The notes under the pieces: model-generated
Told to the model about the DNA's origin: nothing
Database searches by the model: none
What the model saw: the letters and a program-made list of their open reading frames with translations, nothing else
Shown: positions 46,590 through 58,400 of the stretch, one piece after another
How positions within the stretch are numbered: the first letter of the stretch is position 1
Layout: the number at the start of each line of letters is the position of its first letter
DNA from: Polydactylus sextarius
Taxonomy: Eukaryota; Chordata; Actinopteri; Polynemidae
NCBI GenBank assembly: GCA_016801845.1
Contig: CM028917.1
Location: 2,908,501-2,972,500 of the forward strand
Length of the DNA stretch: 64,000 bases
Reading direction: 5' to 3'
Translations under genes and position numbers: made by a program

Positions 46590-47055
46590 GTTGTCTTGGA
46601 GGACATGGTGAAGGTCCTGGATGAGGGTATTGAGGTGCATGTCACTGATGAGGAGGAGTGCCCAGATAGGCACACCACTTTGGCACATAAGCCATGCAGT
46701 GATCGCCAGTTTGAATCCTGGCTGTGCTGATCATTTCTGCGTGTCATTCCCTCACTTTTTTCCCCACCTTCCTGTCTACCTTCACTTACCTGTCAATAAA
46801 GGCAAAATGGCCAAAAAATATATCTTAAAAAACATCCAAGAGGTACTGAGGTTCCTAGAGGAGGAGGTTGTAGAAGTTTGTGTCATTAAGATCCTTGAGA
46901 AGTTTGTAGCATCTTGAAGGGGCTTTGCGAACTTTGAGCAGGTCACTGATGTTCATATGGAAGCTGTAGAGGTCACTGAGGTCTTTGGGGATGTTGTAAT
47001 GATCTTTGAGCAGATTGTAGAGTCTACAGAGGAAAATGTGGAGGTCCTTGAGTAG
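46590..47055. repeat. Degenerate minisatellite (GAGGTCCTTGAG-like)
   Basis: Variants of GAGGT.CTTGAG.AG.TTGTAGAG recur with loose 24-30 base spacing on both sides of the SINE at 46650-46840, which appears to have inserted into it. A related pattern is seen at 51540-51850. Confidence 0.5.
46650..46840 (+). mobile_element. tRNA-type SINE-like unit
   Basis: A B-box-like segment AGTTTGAATCCTGGCTG is followed by CGTGTCATTCCCTCACTTTT, CTTCCTGTCTACC and TGTCAATAAAGGCAAAATGG ending in an A-rich tail with ATATCTTAAAAAA. This tail is the hallmark of a common fish SINE-like repeat. The A box is weak. Confidence 0.6.
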
Positions 47056-47452
47056 GGTCCAGGGTTCCTTGAGGAAGCGTCAGTCCGTTACTATGGGAAC
47101 CAGCTGTCTAGCTGACAGCCAATCAGAGAGTGGGGCTTCTGTGTTTGTGGTGGACTCTGTCGTCTCTGAGGCTCAGTGGGTGGAGCCAGAGGACAGATTT
47201 ATGATCTGGACTTTATTTCTGTCTATTTGTGTGTGTGACCACACCCCACACACACACACAGAGTAAAGGTTGAATTCACACAGACGAAGCCTGATTTGTT
47301 GTTGGGTTGATGATGTCACAAGACATGTCAGCACCTCCTCTTCTGATTGGTTGACAGGGGCGTGTCCTGCCACAAACCTTCAACCTCGGTTTGATGATTG
47401 ACAGCCACATTTATTTTCTCACACACACTTTGGTCCTGTGGTCAAACAGAGC

Positions 47453-47455
<3 letters not shown>

Positions 47456-47526
<71 letters not shown>

Positions 47527-47676
47527 TGTGTGTGTTACATACCAGCCCAGTGGTGTGGGTGTGGCTGAGAGACAGAGACAAACAGGAGTGAGAGGGGGAA
47601 GGGTGGAGGATTCCAACATGTCAGAGCCTCACACACATAGGCACACACCTGAAACATACCTGACTAGGTGAGTTTC

Positions 47677-47773
<97 letters not shown>

Positions 47774-47905
47774 GACCAGACCCAGAATGAAGTGGCAGTG
47801 AACATGATGGTTCCTGTGTGTGTGACATCACACGAATGACGTCATCAGATCAGAGTTTTTGAGCAGTTATCTCTGACGTTAATGTGGATCAGTGTGAAAA
47901 CAGTG

Positions 47906-47956
<51 letters not shown>
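47456..47956. repeat. Cluster of long dinucleotide tracts
   Basis: Within 500 bases there are a TG tract (about 47456-47537), a TG tract running directly into a GA tract (about 47679-47771) and a CA tract (47910-47956). It lies in the presumed first intron of the RhoGAP gene, less than 1.3 kb before the start-codon exon. Open frames through it are artefacts. Confidence 0.95.
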
Positions 47957-47958
<2 letters not shown>

Positions 47959-48339
47959 TTGTTCCTGCACAATGACAGGAAACATACACACACACACTAT
48001 GTGATGTCACAAGGGGTGGAGTCTAGAACACATTGTGGGCGGGACTTAGAGCAGACAGGAAGAGCAGACACTTCCCTTCATAAACAGAACAGACTCCTGC
48101 TATTGTTCTATGTGTGTGTGTATGTGTGTGGACATCAATTCTTGTTTGATCTTATGATCTTGTAATATTCAAATTTTTAAAAAAGATCAGTTAAACATTC
48201 AGTGACTGTGCTGCATTCAGGTGCCGTCCACCCTTCAAGGGGAATGGGTGGCATCTAAACAAGGTGTCTAAGGTTTGAATGACAGACTATTCCTGGATGG
48301 CTTTTAGTTTGAAGTGAGAATCCAGCCTGTAACTATGAC

Positions 48340-48510
48340 AGGCTCTGACAGGCCCTCAGGATCTGGCTGCATGAGCAGGGACTTAGGACTAGGATCTGGC
48401 TCCAGGAACTGAGACTCAGAGCAAGGAACTGAGAATCAGGACTATGAGCTGAGACTCAGGTCTAGGATCTGGCTCCAGCAGCTGCAGCTCAGGGTTCAGG
48501 ACTGAAGCTC
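48340..48510. repeat. Degenerate minisatellite (GGATCTGGCTCCAG...)
   Basis: CAGGATCTGGCT, AGGATCTGGCTCCAGGAACT and AGGATCTGGCTCCAGCAGCT alternate with GAACTGAGACTCAG-like units. No coding use is evident. Confidence 0.6.
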
Positions 48511-48705
48511 TGACTTGTTCAGACATGAAGAAGCAGAGAAACACATAACTGTCATTCCTGCAGCTGCTGATGTGGACTCTGACCTCCTGGGTTCTGTTCT
48601 GTCTGATCTACTCTGGGTTTTCTCTTTTAGGGGGCTCCTGATTGGGTGTGACCTTTGACCCATCTACCTGAAGGGGTGGGGCCTGAAAAACCCAGGGTTG
48701 TCAAC

Positions 48706-51700
48706 ATGTCAACAACATCCTCCCTGCTCGGCAGAGGTTAGTTTTTATTGTTTCTATAGTTCAGTTAAACATTTAGACACAACAAGAGCAGTTAGCACTA
48801 ACTGTTGCAGTAGCTCTAGCTTCTAACACAAACTGTAACAATAGTATTAACAATGCTGTTAGCAGTAGTGTTAACACTAAATGTAGCATTAGCGGTAGCC
48901 TTAGCATCAACCATAATTTTAGCAGTAACTGTGGCAATTATGTTAGCAGAAGTGTTAGCAGTAGCTATTAAAGTTAAAGTAGTTATATGTTATTGATAGT
49001 AGCACTAAAGTTTGCATTAGCATTAGTTTTCTTGTCTACCTCTGATCCTCTCAGGTCTGGGCTTGGTCCTTGTGGAGTTTGAATATGAGTACCAGGGTCG
49101 GGATGGGGTTCTGGTCTCTATTAAACCCAATGAACGCTATGTGCTGCTGGCTAAGACCAACGACCACTGGTGGCAGGTCCGCAGCGACAGCGGCTCCAAA
49201 CCTTTTTACATCCCTGCTAAGTATGTTAAGGAGCTGCCAGCCAACTTCCCCTCCCCGCTGGACTTTGCAGATCCACCCAGCCCTGAACCAATTCTGGTCC
49301 CCGTTTCTGCACCAGTCCCAGTCCCAGTGCCTGTCCCCATCCCAAAGACTCTGGAGGAAACCAGTGGAAACAAGAGCAAACCAGGAGACGAGGTGACGAT
49401 CCGGCTCAGACCTGAAGCCTCCACAGGGTACCGCAAGGCTGAGAACCGCATGTCCACATTTGGTGTCCCATTGGACTTTCATGATTTGTCACATCTGGTC
49501 TCACGATATCCCAGTAATCCTCCTGCCAGTCCTGCAGAGACCACATCCACAACAACTAGCAGGAATACAAACATGTGTGACAGTGGTCTGATCAAGAAGC
49601 AGGGGTCCTGGATGATACCAGAGATGCTGGGAAACTGCGGGTTCCCAGTTTTAGTCCAGCAGACCCCATGTCCACGCCCCGGCCCCAGATCCAGCCAATA
49701 CCAGTGGAAACACCAGTCCCCCCCCCCAGTGAGAATAAGGAGAACAGGGAGCCTCCCCCACAGCTGGAGCTGGAGGAGGAGGAGGAGGTGGCTGAGGAGG
49801 AAGTGAGCCTAGAGGAGAGTGATGGTGAGGAGGAGGAGGAGTCAGTGAAGGATGAAGACTCAAACCACATCTATGAGTCCATCCAGGACCTGGACCTAGA
49901 GGCTCTGGCTAGAGGAAGACTAAGTCCTGCAGAACCACTTGAATCTGCACCTGCACCTGCCCCGCCCCCCACACAGGTGAGAGACACCAGCAGCTTCTTG
50001 TATAATAAGATGTAGGATGTTTTGTCAGTTTTCCCATTTCAACAAGAAAAACAGAAAAGCATCAGGGACAAAACTTTCAGTGTGAACAGCTCATCATTTT
50101 CTGTGCCACCATTTGAGAACATACTGCGAACTTTTATTTCGTTTCGTCGTTTTTCTCCAGTAGTTTCTTATAGTATTTTATCGTATTTTTTTCAACATAC
50201 AAAGGCCCCTTCTACCTCATACAGCTGTAGTCTGTGGGATTTGCACATAATATATAGTTTGAACAAACAAAACTTTTTAAATTCTGCTTTCTTTTGATTA
50301 ACGCAAACGGTTGAATAAAGTTGACCACTGCAAAAAACTGTGCTGAAACAGGAAACTGTGCTCAAGTCCAGTCCGAGACTGCAGTTTTTTTTTTTTTTTT
50401 GTTTTGTTTTTTTACAAAATAAAAGCCTGTGCAGCATGTCATTTCCTGCTGTGTCGACGCAGGAAGTGCAGAGAAGAAGAAGCTGTTTCCTCTTTTTATT
50501 CTGAGCACAAACGCTCTGACCTACAGTATAAACTGGAAACAAACTTCACTTTTATTATGTAATATTTATTATACTCTGTTTTAATACTGTTTTTAAAAAA
50601 ACTATCATAGAGGGAGGGGAGGGAGAGGGGGACCTGATGTCAGAGCAGGATATGATTAGGTCAGCAGGATGTAGTGATGTCACAGAAGACAGGATGTGTT
50701 TTCAGGGTCGGACAGGAAACTGTGACAGGACGATACTACAGCGCCGTCCACAGGTCAGTACAGGAAATACAGGAACCTGACACCTGACTGTGTGTGTGTG
50801 TGTGCGTGTGTGTGCGAACTGGTCTGACTAGTTTGTAACTTAATCCTGCAGCTCTGACTTCCTGTTGTGGCAGTGGCACACTGTGTTATTACTAAGTGCC
50901 TGGTCTGAGCAGGGACCAACGGGTGGTTCGCCCTCAGGTTCTTGATCTTGGTTCTGGATCCTTGCTTTGGATCCTGCAGGACCTGTGAAGATGACCACAA
51001 GAAACCAGCAGAGGGCAGCAGCACACCAGGCCTCAGTCTCCTTTACAGAGATTGAAATCCTGAACACTGTGGACCTGAGTCCTGAGTCCACCTCTGTTAA
51101 ACATCAGGAGCAGGACACAGTCCCCCCATGAGTCTACAAGAGGAAATGGACTCATGTTGGCATAGACTAAATTCCAAACATGTCCCCTTTACATGGAGAA
51201 TAGCTCTCTTGGGGGTCAGGTCCGGGTTTGGGATGAAACCAGTAAAACCAGTATGTGAAACACCACCTGCTCCCACACTGTAACAGGCTGATCTGGATTC
51301 AGACTACTGTGCCCTGTGGACAGAAACCAAATTTCAAAGTTAACTTATACTTTGTGGACTGAAATCAGAAGGGACAGGGCAGCTCATTCCAGTTCAGAGT
51401 CAAGTCCAGAGTCCAGGTCCATGTTTATTGAAAATGTTTCAGGCTTGTGATGTTGATATGAAACGTTTCCTGATCAGCAGCAGCTGGTCCCTGTTGGACA
51501 TGGGAGTACTGATACTGTGTGTGTGTGGGTATGAGTGGGTGTGTGAGTGTTAGTTCCTTGAAAAATCCTTCCATGAGAGCTAAAGCAGGTTTAAGGCAGT
51601 CCTAGGAATATTCTCTGGTCCTGTAGAGATCCCAGGAGATTTTAAATGGCCTGGATTGGACCTTGAGAATTTTAAAAGCAAGTTGTAGGAGTCCTTGAAG

Positions 51701-52874
51701 CTTTACAAAGTCCTTCCAGGGGTCAGGGAGAAAGTTGTGGGGTCCTGGAAGATGTTTCATATGTCCTAAAGTATCCTGGAGCAAGTTAGACAGATCTATG
51801 AGGACGTTTTAGGGGTTCCTGGAGACATTGTTATGAATCAGTCTGCAAAGAATCGTGGGTGGGGCTGTACCTTACATAAGGTGGAGTTACAGTGTATGGG
51901 GGTGTGGCTATAAGTTGCAGAGTCCCAGATGCAGCAGAAACAGCTTCTGAGTCTTATTGTGGACAACTCAACAGGCATTGAAGCATTATGGGTGAGTCCA
52001 CATTGCATTTTTTTTATTAAAGCCTCAGCTGCTTGATTCAGACCAAAACAGCATCTCAGGGCCAGAACTAGGACTTGGAGTATGGTCCTGTATGGGGTGA
52101 AAGCTGATCTCAGGTCAGGTGGCAGCTCATTAATGTGAAACTGAGTTTGTCCTCTTACCCCTGAATGAATAACAGTCTGTCAAACATTCAGTGAGGACTC
52201 ACCTGATCCTATATTCATGTGGTCTGTCCAGGATCATCATTCTCAGGCTGCTGTGTGGGTAAGGGTATTGTTTACTGCTTACTGTGTGTGAGTGTGTGTG
52301 TATATGTGCGTGTGTGCATGTGTGTGTGTGTGTTTATAAAACATAGGAGGAGTGCTTCCTGTGTGGCGGCAGCTTGCTGCTCACTCCACCCAGAGCCTGA
52401 TAGAGCTACAGACTCAGGGGAAACACAAACAAACTGAGTGTCTCAGTCTGTCAGAGGTGATTGACAGGAGCTTTGTCTCAGTCTCATGACTTTTATAAAA
52501 CCTCGTGGAACCATCAGGGGACTCAAGCTGAGACCAGATTCCCTTCAGGCTCACTGCTTCACACAGTGACACATGCTTGCCTCCTGTCACATCATGATTT
52601 CACATTGATGCAGCAGCTTCTTGTCTACATAGTCATAATAAATTACAGCTAATGCTATGATTATTTTACTTTTGCATTTTCCTCCTTGTTGCTCTTCCTA
52701 CTCTGGTCATATGACTTAGCTTTAAAAAGCATGTCCACATCACAAACGTCACTTGCACTGCAATGAATCTTGAGATATGTTGGGCTTTGAAGGATCCAAA
52801 CTTGTATCCCTCACAGCTCGGGAAAACAAATCTGGATCTGCCAATCTCATTTGAAGGAGCCTTCGAAATGAGAC

Positions 52875-52906
<32 letters not shown>

Positions 52907-55381
52907 TATCCCTGTCCCACAATGGCAATGATACAATAATTATCTATTTCTTTCTCTTTTTGTTTGTAGGAGCGTGGCTCATTAGGCCCTAACTCGCCCA
53001 TCTATGCCAACGTCTCCTTCCTGAAGAAGACAACTCTCCCTCAGATCTCTACCTCCATACCACCGCCTCCTCTGGATCCCGCCCCAACAGTTGCTGACCA
53101 CCCATCTTCTTCTTCAGTGTCTTCCTCCAGCATGATAAGCCCAGCCTCCCCCCTCAGTCCACAGGACGGGTGGCAGGTAAGGTGACCTCTGACCTCAGAC
53201 AGGAAGTGGCAGGTCAGGTTTTCTCACTCAGTGTTTGTCACTAGATTTACATTTTGTTCAGATGTTTGTACATGTGGTGGTATGTGCCACTCAGCTTGAC
53301 ATGGTTGTCACTGCGTCCTATTTGCGTTCAGACTCTGTTTCTGCTCATGAGGCTGCAGTTCACTAAGGAAATTAAATTTTAACCAGAGGTAACTGGAGCT
53401 GTTCAGGTTTGTTCCAGATCGAATGAATGGTGCTGGATATGTGGGCAGATGACTGTGTGAGGACAAAATGTAACACAAGTATTTGTGTGACACAAATACT
53501 ACAGATTTTTACACATAATGAAATAACAAATTAATGAATCCTGTAGAAGCCTGTGAGATGACACATAGGTGAGTTACTTTTAATCTTCATGAGAAACAAA
53601 CCTGAACAGCTTTACATCTGATTAAAGAGAGAAAAAAATTATTGAATAAGGCAGTCCGCTGTCACAGTGCACCTGAACGCACCGTCAGCTCTCTGTATTC
53701 ATGCTGCGTTCAGGTGCACACTGACCACGACAGCGGGAAGCCGTTTTACTTTCACCCTTTGACACGACAGACGACCTGGTCTGACCCCCGTAGCCCCTCT
53801 CCCCTGTCTGCTGGAGATACAGAACCATCCAGAGGGAGGGAGGGTGGTCAGCTGACTTCCCCCTCCTCCCCTGTGCTGTCCCCCGCCTCCTCTCAGGTAC
53901 AGAGCAGCAGAGACACAGAGGTGTGGTGGTGGAACAACCCCCACCACTGTCGTAGATTAACCCCACTCTGTCCTCTCAGGGCTCCTGTGGGTGGGAGCAG
54001 CTGTTGGATGAAGCCTCAGGCAGGTTTTATTACTTCAACCGCACGACACGAGCCACATCCTGGACTGCCCCCCAGCCGCCATCCCCTACCTCCCCCACTG
54101 CTGATGGACCCACAGCCAATAGGAAGAAGGACGAAGGCCCGGTACGACCCTTCAAACACAGATCAAGATTAAAGGTTAGAGGTCAAAGGTCAAATACTCT
54201 GAACTAACTGTTGTTTCTTTGACTGAACTGAAGCCTCCACTGCCTGAAGAAGACTATCCTGTGGACGAAGACGACAGCGACACTGTGTTTACCACGGTAA
54301 CACACATATAACTAATCTTCCAACATATCTCTAACTTAAAATTGAATGATTTACATTATGAGACCTGCTTTTCACACACACACCCACGCACAGAGTTTTC
54401 TGGAGTAGTCATTGGTCCTTGTGTTTTTTCCCCAGAACCTTCAGCAGTCTGTGATTCAAAAGAACAGAACGCATAAAGATGGAAATAAGAGGCCACAGGA
54501 GGTAATCAACCAATCAAGCGTTTTCACATAGTTTTGTAATTTTTCTGGCAATTAATTTGTGGGCTCGCTGTCTGTTCCAGCTGCCACATTTGCCCCAGAG
54601 GCTGATGGGAAATGGAGTTTCAGAGGAGGGGAGGAGTCAGCAGGTGAGGAGCTGGAGACACAGCGTGGCCGAGGACGTGAGTCCAGCATACTTAAGACAA
54701 AAAACTGGTGGTCATTGTCAGCATTTTCATTGCAGGTCCTCAACGTAAAGATCTTCCATTTTATTTCAGACATTTGCTCCAGGACACAGGAGGAATGTCT
54801 CTGATCTCACTGAGGTGTCCAACAGGAGACAGTCCCCAGATGGACCACAGGTAGACACACCTGTCCTTCCTCTGTCCCGGCCCATCTCACACTCATGTGT
54901 CACCTGACTCAGACCTGTTTCGTAGCCATTTCATTGCATGGCCTGTTTCATTCGTGGTGTAGATGCTAGATTGGATCAGATGGACAGACAGGGAGGTGCT
55001 GGCTTTGAACGTTTGGGGTGGCCGCTATGTCTATGGCTCTTAACGTGTGGGGTGGTCACTCTTAATGTTCGCAGTTGTTACATTGTTATGCACCTCAGCT
55101 GACATTGTAATGGTTGTTAGGGTTAGTGTTAACCCTAACACTAACCCTAACCTTAATGAACTGAACCTAACTTGTCCATCCGGTAGATTCAATCTAGCAT
55201 CTACCTTCATTCATACATTCATCCGTTAACTTCCTATGATGTCATCCTGTTCTCCCTCATCAAGCGGTCTGATTGGCTCAAACTGAAGAGGAATCTGTCC
55301 AATCGGAGCACAGTCTCCAACCAGCAACATGTAGGTCCTGAGCCCTGATTGGCTGATGATCACCTGTGGTTGTCATGGAAA

Positions 55382-55432
<51 letters not shown>

Positions 55433-58400
55433 TAACTTTTGTTGTGATGCACAGAAAATCAAACTAACATTTGCAAAAGGAAGCTTTGGGGCAGTTTGAA
55501 CAGACAGCTCTCCCTGCTGTGTCTCCTCAGTATCGCTGCTCAGGTCTGGTATTGATGGTTCTCAAAGAACTGTTGGACATCAGTCTCCAATAAATGTCTG
55601 TAGGGGACAGCAGCAGGACGGCAAACTGTGAACACTGCCATAAAGTTTGTCTGGTGTGTCCACTAACACAGCTGATCAGAAATCAGTCATCAATCAGTCA
55701 TCGACATTAACAACTGTGAAGCTTCTGCTTGTGATTCAGCTGTTGGCTCTACTGATGGTTCTGCTCTGGGTTTGTTGCTGACTCAGTCAATGTTTCTTTT
55801 TGTGGTTCTGTTGATGTATGGTTCTGCTGGTGGTCCCAATATTTTTACTGTTTATAGTTTAGGTGATGTTTTTGCTAGTGGATCTTCTGTGGGTTCTGTT
55901 TGTGATTGTGTTGAAGGTTTTGGTGATGGTCCCATTGATGGTTCTGGTTTTGGTTCTGAAGATGGTTTTACTGATCGCTCTGTTAATGATCATTGTGTTA
56001 GTTCTACTGATGTTTCTGTTGATGTTTCTATTTTTGGTTCTCCTGTATTTTTTCGGATGTTTCTGCTACTGGGTCTACTGTGAGTTCTGCCAGTTGTTTT
56101 TCTGATAGTTCTGTTGATAGTTCTGCTGTTTATCCGTTGGTGATTCCGTTGATGGTTCTGCTGATAGTTCCCTTAATGATTGTATTCAGTGGTGTAGTGG
56201 TCCCTGGAGAAGTAGGTATACTCTTAATTCACTCCCTTTTTTAGGTGCACGTCAGAGGGGATTCAGAAGTGGGTATATGCCATGCTTACTAAAAAATAAG
56301 TGGTTATACTCTATGTACCCGCATATACCCTCCACTACACCACTGGTTCTATTCTGGGTTTTGTTGACGGTTCTTTTGGTGGCTGTGCATGTGCGTCCTG
56401 TGAGGAACTAACTGTTCTCATATTTGTCAGATGTTTAAATTATGCGTTTGAATGCAATATAAAAAGTTCATACTGACTGTTGATGCTCTGATGTCTGCTA
56501 TAGCGCCACCAGCAGGTCATACTTTCTCACTGTTACACATCTGCACTGAGTCTGTGCATGTTAGCATTAGCTCACAGTGTGAAGAGCATGATGGATGGCG
56601 TAGGATCTCACAAATTCTTGGGATCTCTGACAAACATCTAGGCAGTGCTAATGGCACATCAAGTGTCAAGATGCGATGCAGCTCTGTAAAGGTCTTAATA
56701 ATTCTGATGTCATTAAGACCTGGAGATACACACACACAGTCTGGTTTCCATAACTTCAGGGGACATTTCATTGACTTGTATTCATTTCCTGGAGTCTTTC
56801 CTGGAAAATCTGGAGATTTCATTTGCTGCTACTAATTGTTTGACCTTTATCTAAACCTTACCCTTACCTTAACTTTACCCTTAACTTAATCCTTAAATCA
56901 AATTATTTTTTCTGTTTTTTTACCTTATGGGGACTTGCTTTTTGTCCCCATAACAGAGAAAGGTCCTTATAATGTGTGTAAACAGATTTAAGTCCCCACA
57001 ATGTAAGGTATACCTAGACCACACACACACACACCACTCCCATGTTTACTTAGGAGTCACAATTCAGAGTTGACCTGCAAGTTTACACCTGAAGCCTCAC
57101 CTGTGTCTGTCTGTGTCTGCAGTGCCACCAGCTGGAGAAAGCAGGAATTGTCAATAAGACCAAAGTAGCTGATAATGGCAAAAAGATCAGGTGAGACAAT
57201 GTATCTGCTGTTTTAATTCTTCTTTTTGTATCTGACATCATTTCTTATTAAATTGTTTTCATCGTGAACTGTATCTGTGTGCCTCTTGCCATTGAATAGG
57301 AAGAACTGGAGTCAGTCTTGGACCGTCCTCCATGGTGGGATCCTCACCTTCCACAAAGACCCCAAATCTGCTCCAGCTGGGAATGCTGTAAGATCATGGT
57401 CCAAAGCATAGAGTGTCCATCTGTAATAACAGCGCAGCTGTGACTAAAGAGCTGTTAACTGCTCAACAGCTCACACAAACAGTGCCATCATCAGGTCACA
57501 TGATAACATACCTGCAGAGCCAATAGTACTTCATCAGCCTCTTCTCTTGGACTCATGCTAGTATGCCAACATTAGCATTTAGCAGCCAGAAGATGAAAAA
57601 AAACTCAAACAACCAACATCTATAAATAATTCTTGCAAATTACAAAAAGCCGCACATACATCACACTCTGATGGTAATGATGACGATAATGTCTTCCTGT
57701 GTTTCAGAATAAAGCATCACAAATTGTTCCAGAGTACACTGTTGAACTCAGAGGATCCACAGTCTGCTGGGCCTCCAAAGACAAGTCCTCCAAAAAGAAC
57801 GTCCTGGAGGTATCTGAGCCTGTTCTAAAGACACTTTTACAACGATTACAGCCTGTTTTTAAACATACCATAGCTGTGCCCCAGTTCAAGGGCATCCTTT
57901 GGAGGAGCTCAAGGTCTGTCTACGTAGGCTACACCTGAAGCAATGGTCTTTAAATGAGACAGTCTACCTTATGGAGAATTTTCTATTTATGTCCTTCAAG
58001 TATATATTCCAGTGCTGTATTTATATCACCTAGCAACAAAAACAGTGCCTAAAAGTTTTACATCGTTCTGATAAAGAATCTAACATGCACTTTACATAGT
58101 GCAGATAAAATGTAATTTAAAACATTTAAAAACATACTCCTCCACTCCTCCTCACTGTTTTCATTACTCCAGTCATATGACCAAGCTTTCATTGCAATTA
58201 ATCTTGACATAGGTTGGGCTAGGGTCCAGCCTTTGTAGCCCTGGTGCTTCAGGAAAAGAAGATTTATTTGTTGAGAACTGAGACGCCGTTCATGGTTGCT
58301 CTGGCTACGGAGCATCTCTCTCTCTCTGACAGTGGTGCTGTCGTGGCCGTCCAGCAGGACGTGGAGGCCTGGGGACAGTGTTGTGCAACTGACACAAGTG

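Noticed and set aside
47391..48165. Frames rich in CVCV or HTHT
   Set aside because: They are translations of TG/CA microsatellites.
49592..49870. Minus-strand serine-rich and proline-rich frames
   Set aside because: They are the reverse of the acidic, GAG-rich linker of the RhoGAP exon.
53685..53966. Minus-strand frames opposite the WW exons
   Set aside because: They are antisense shadows of spliced coding exons.
55772..56105. Frames of 80-103 codons in an intron
   Set aside because: They come from the GGTTCTG.TGAT minisatellite rhythm; there is no start context or conservation of residues.
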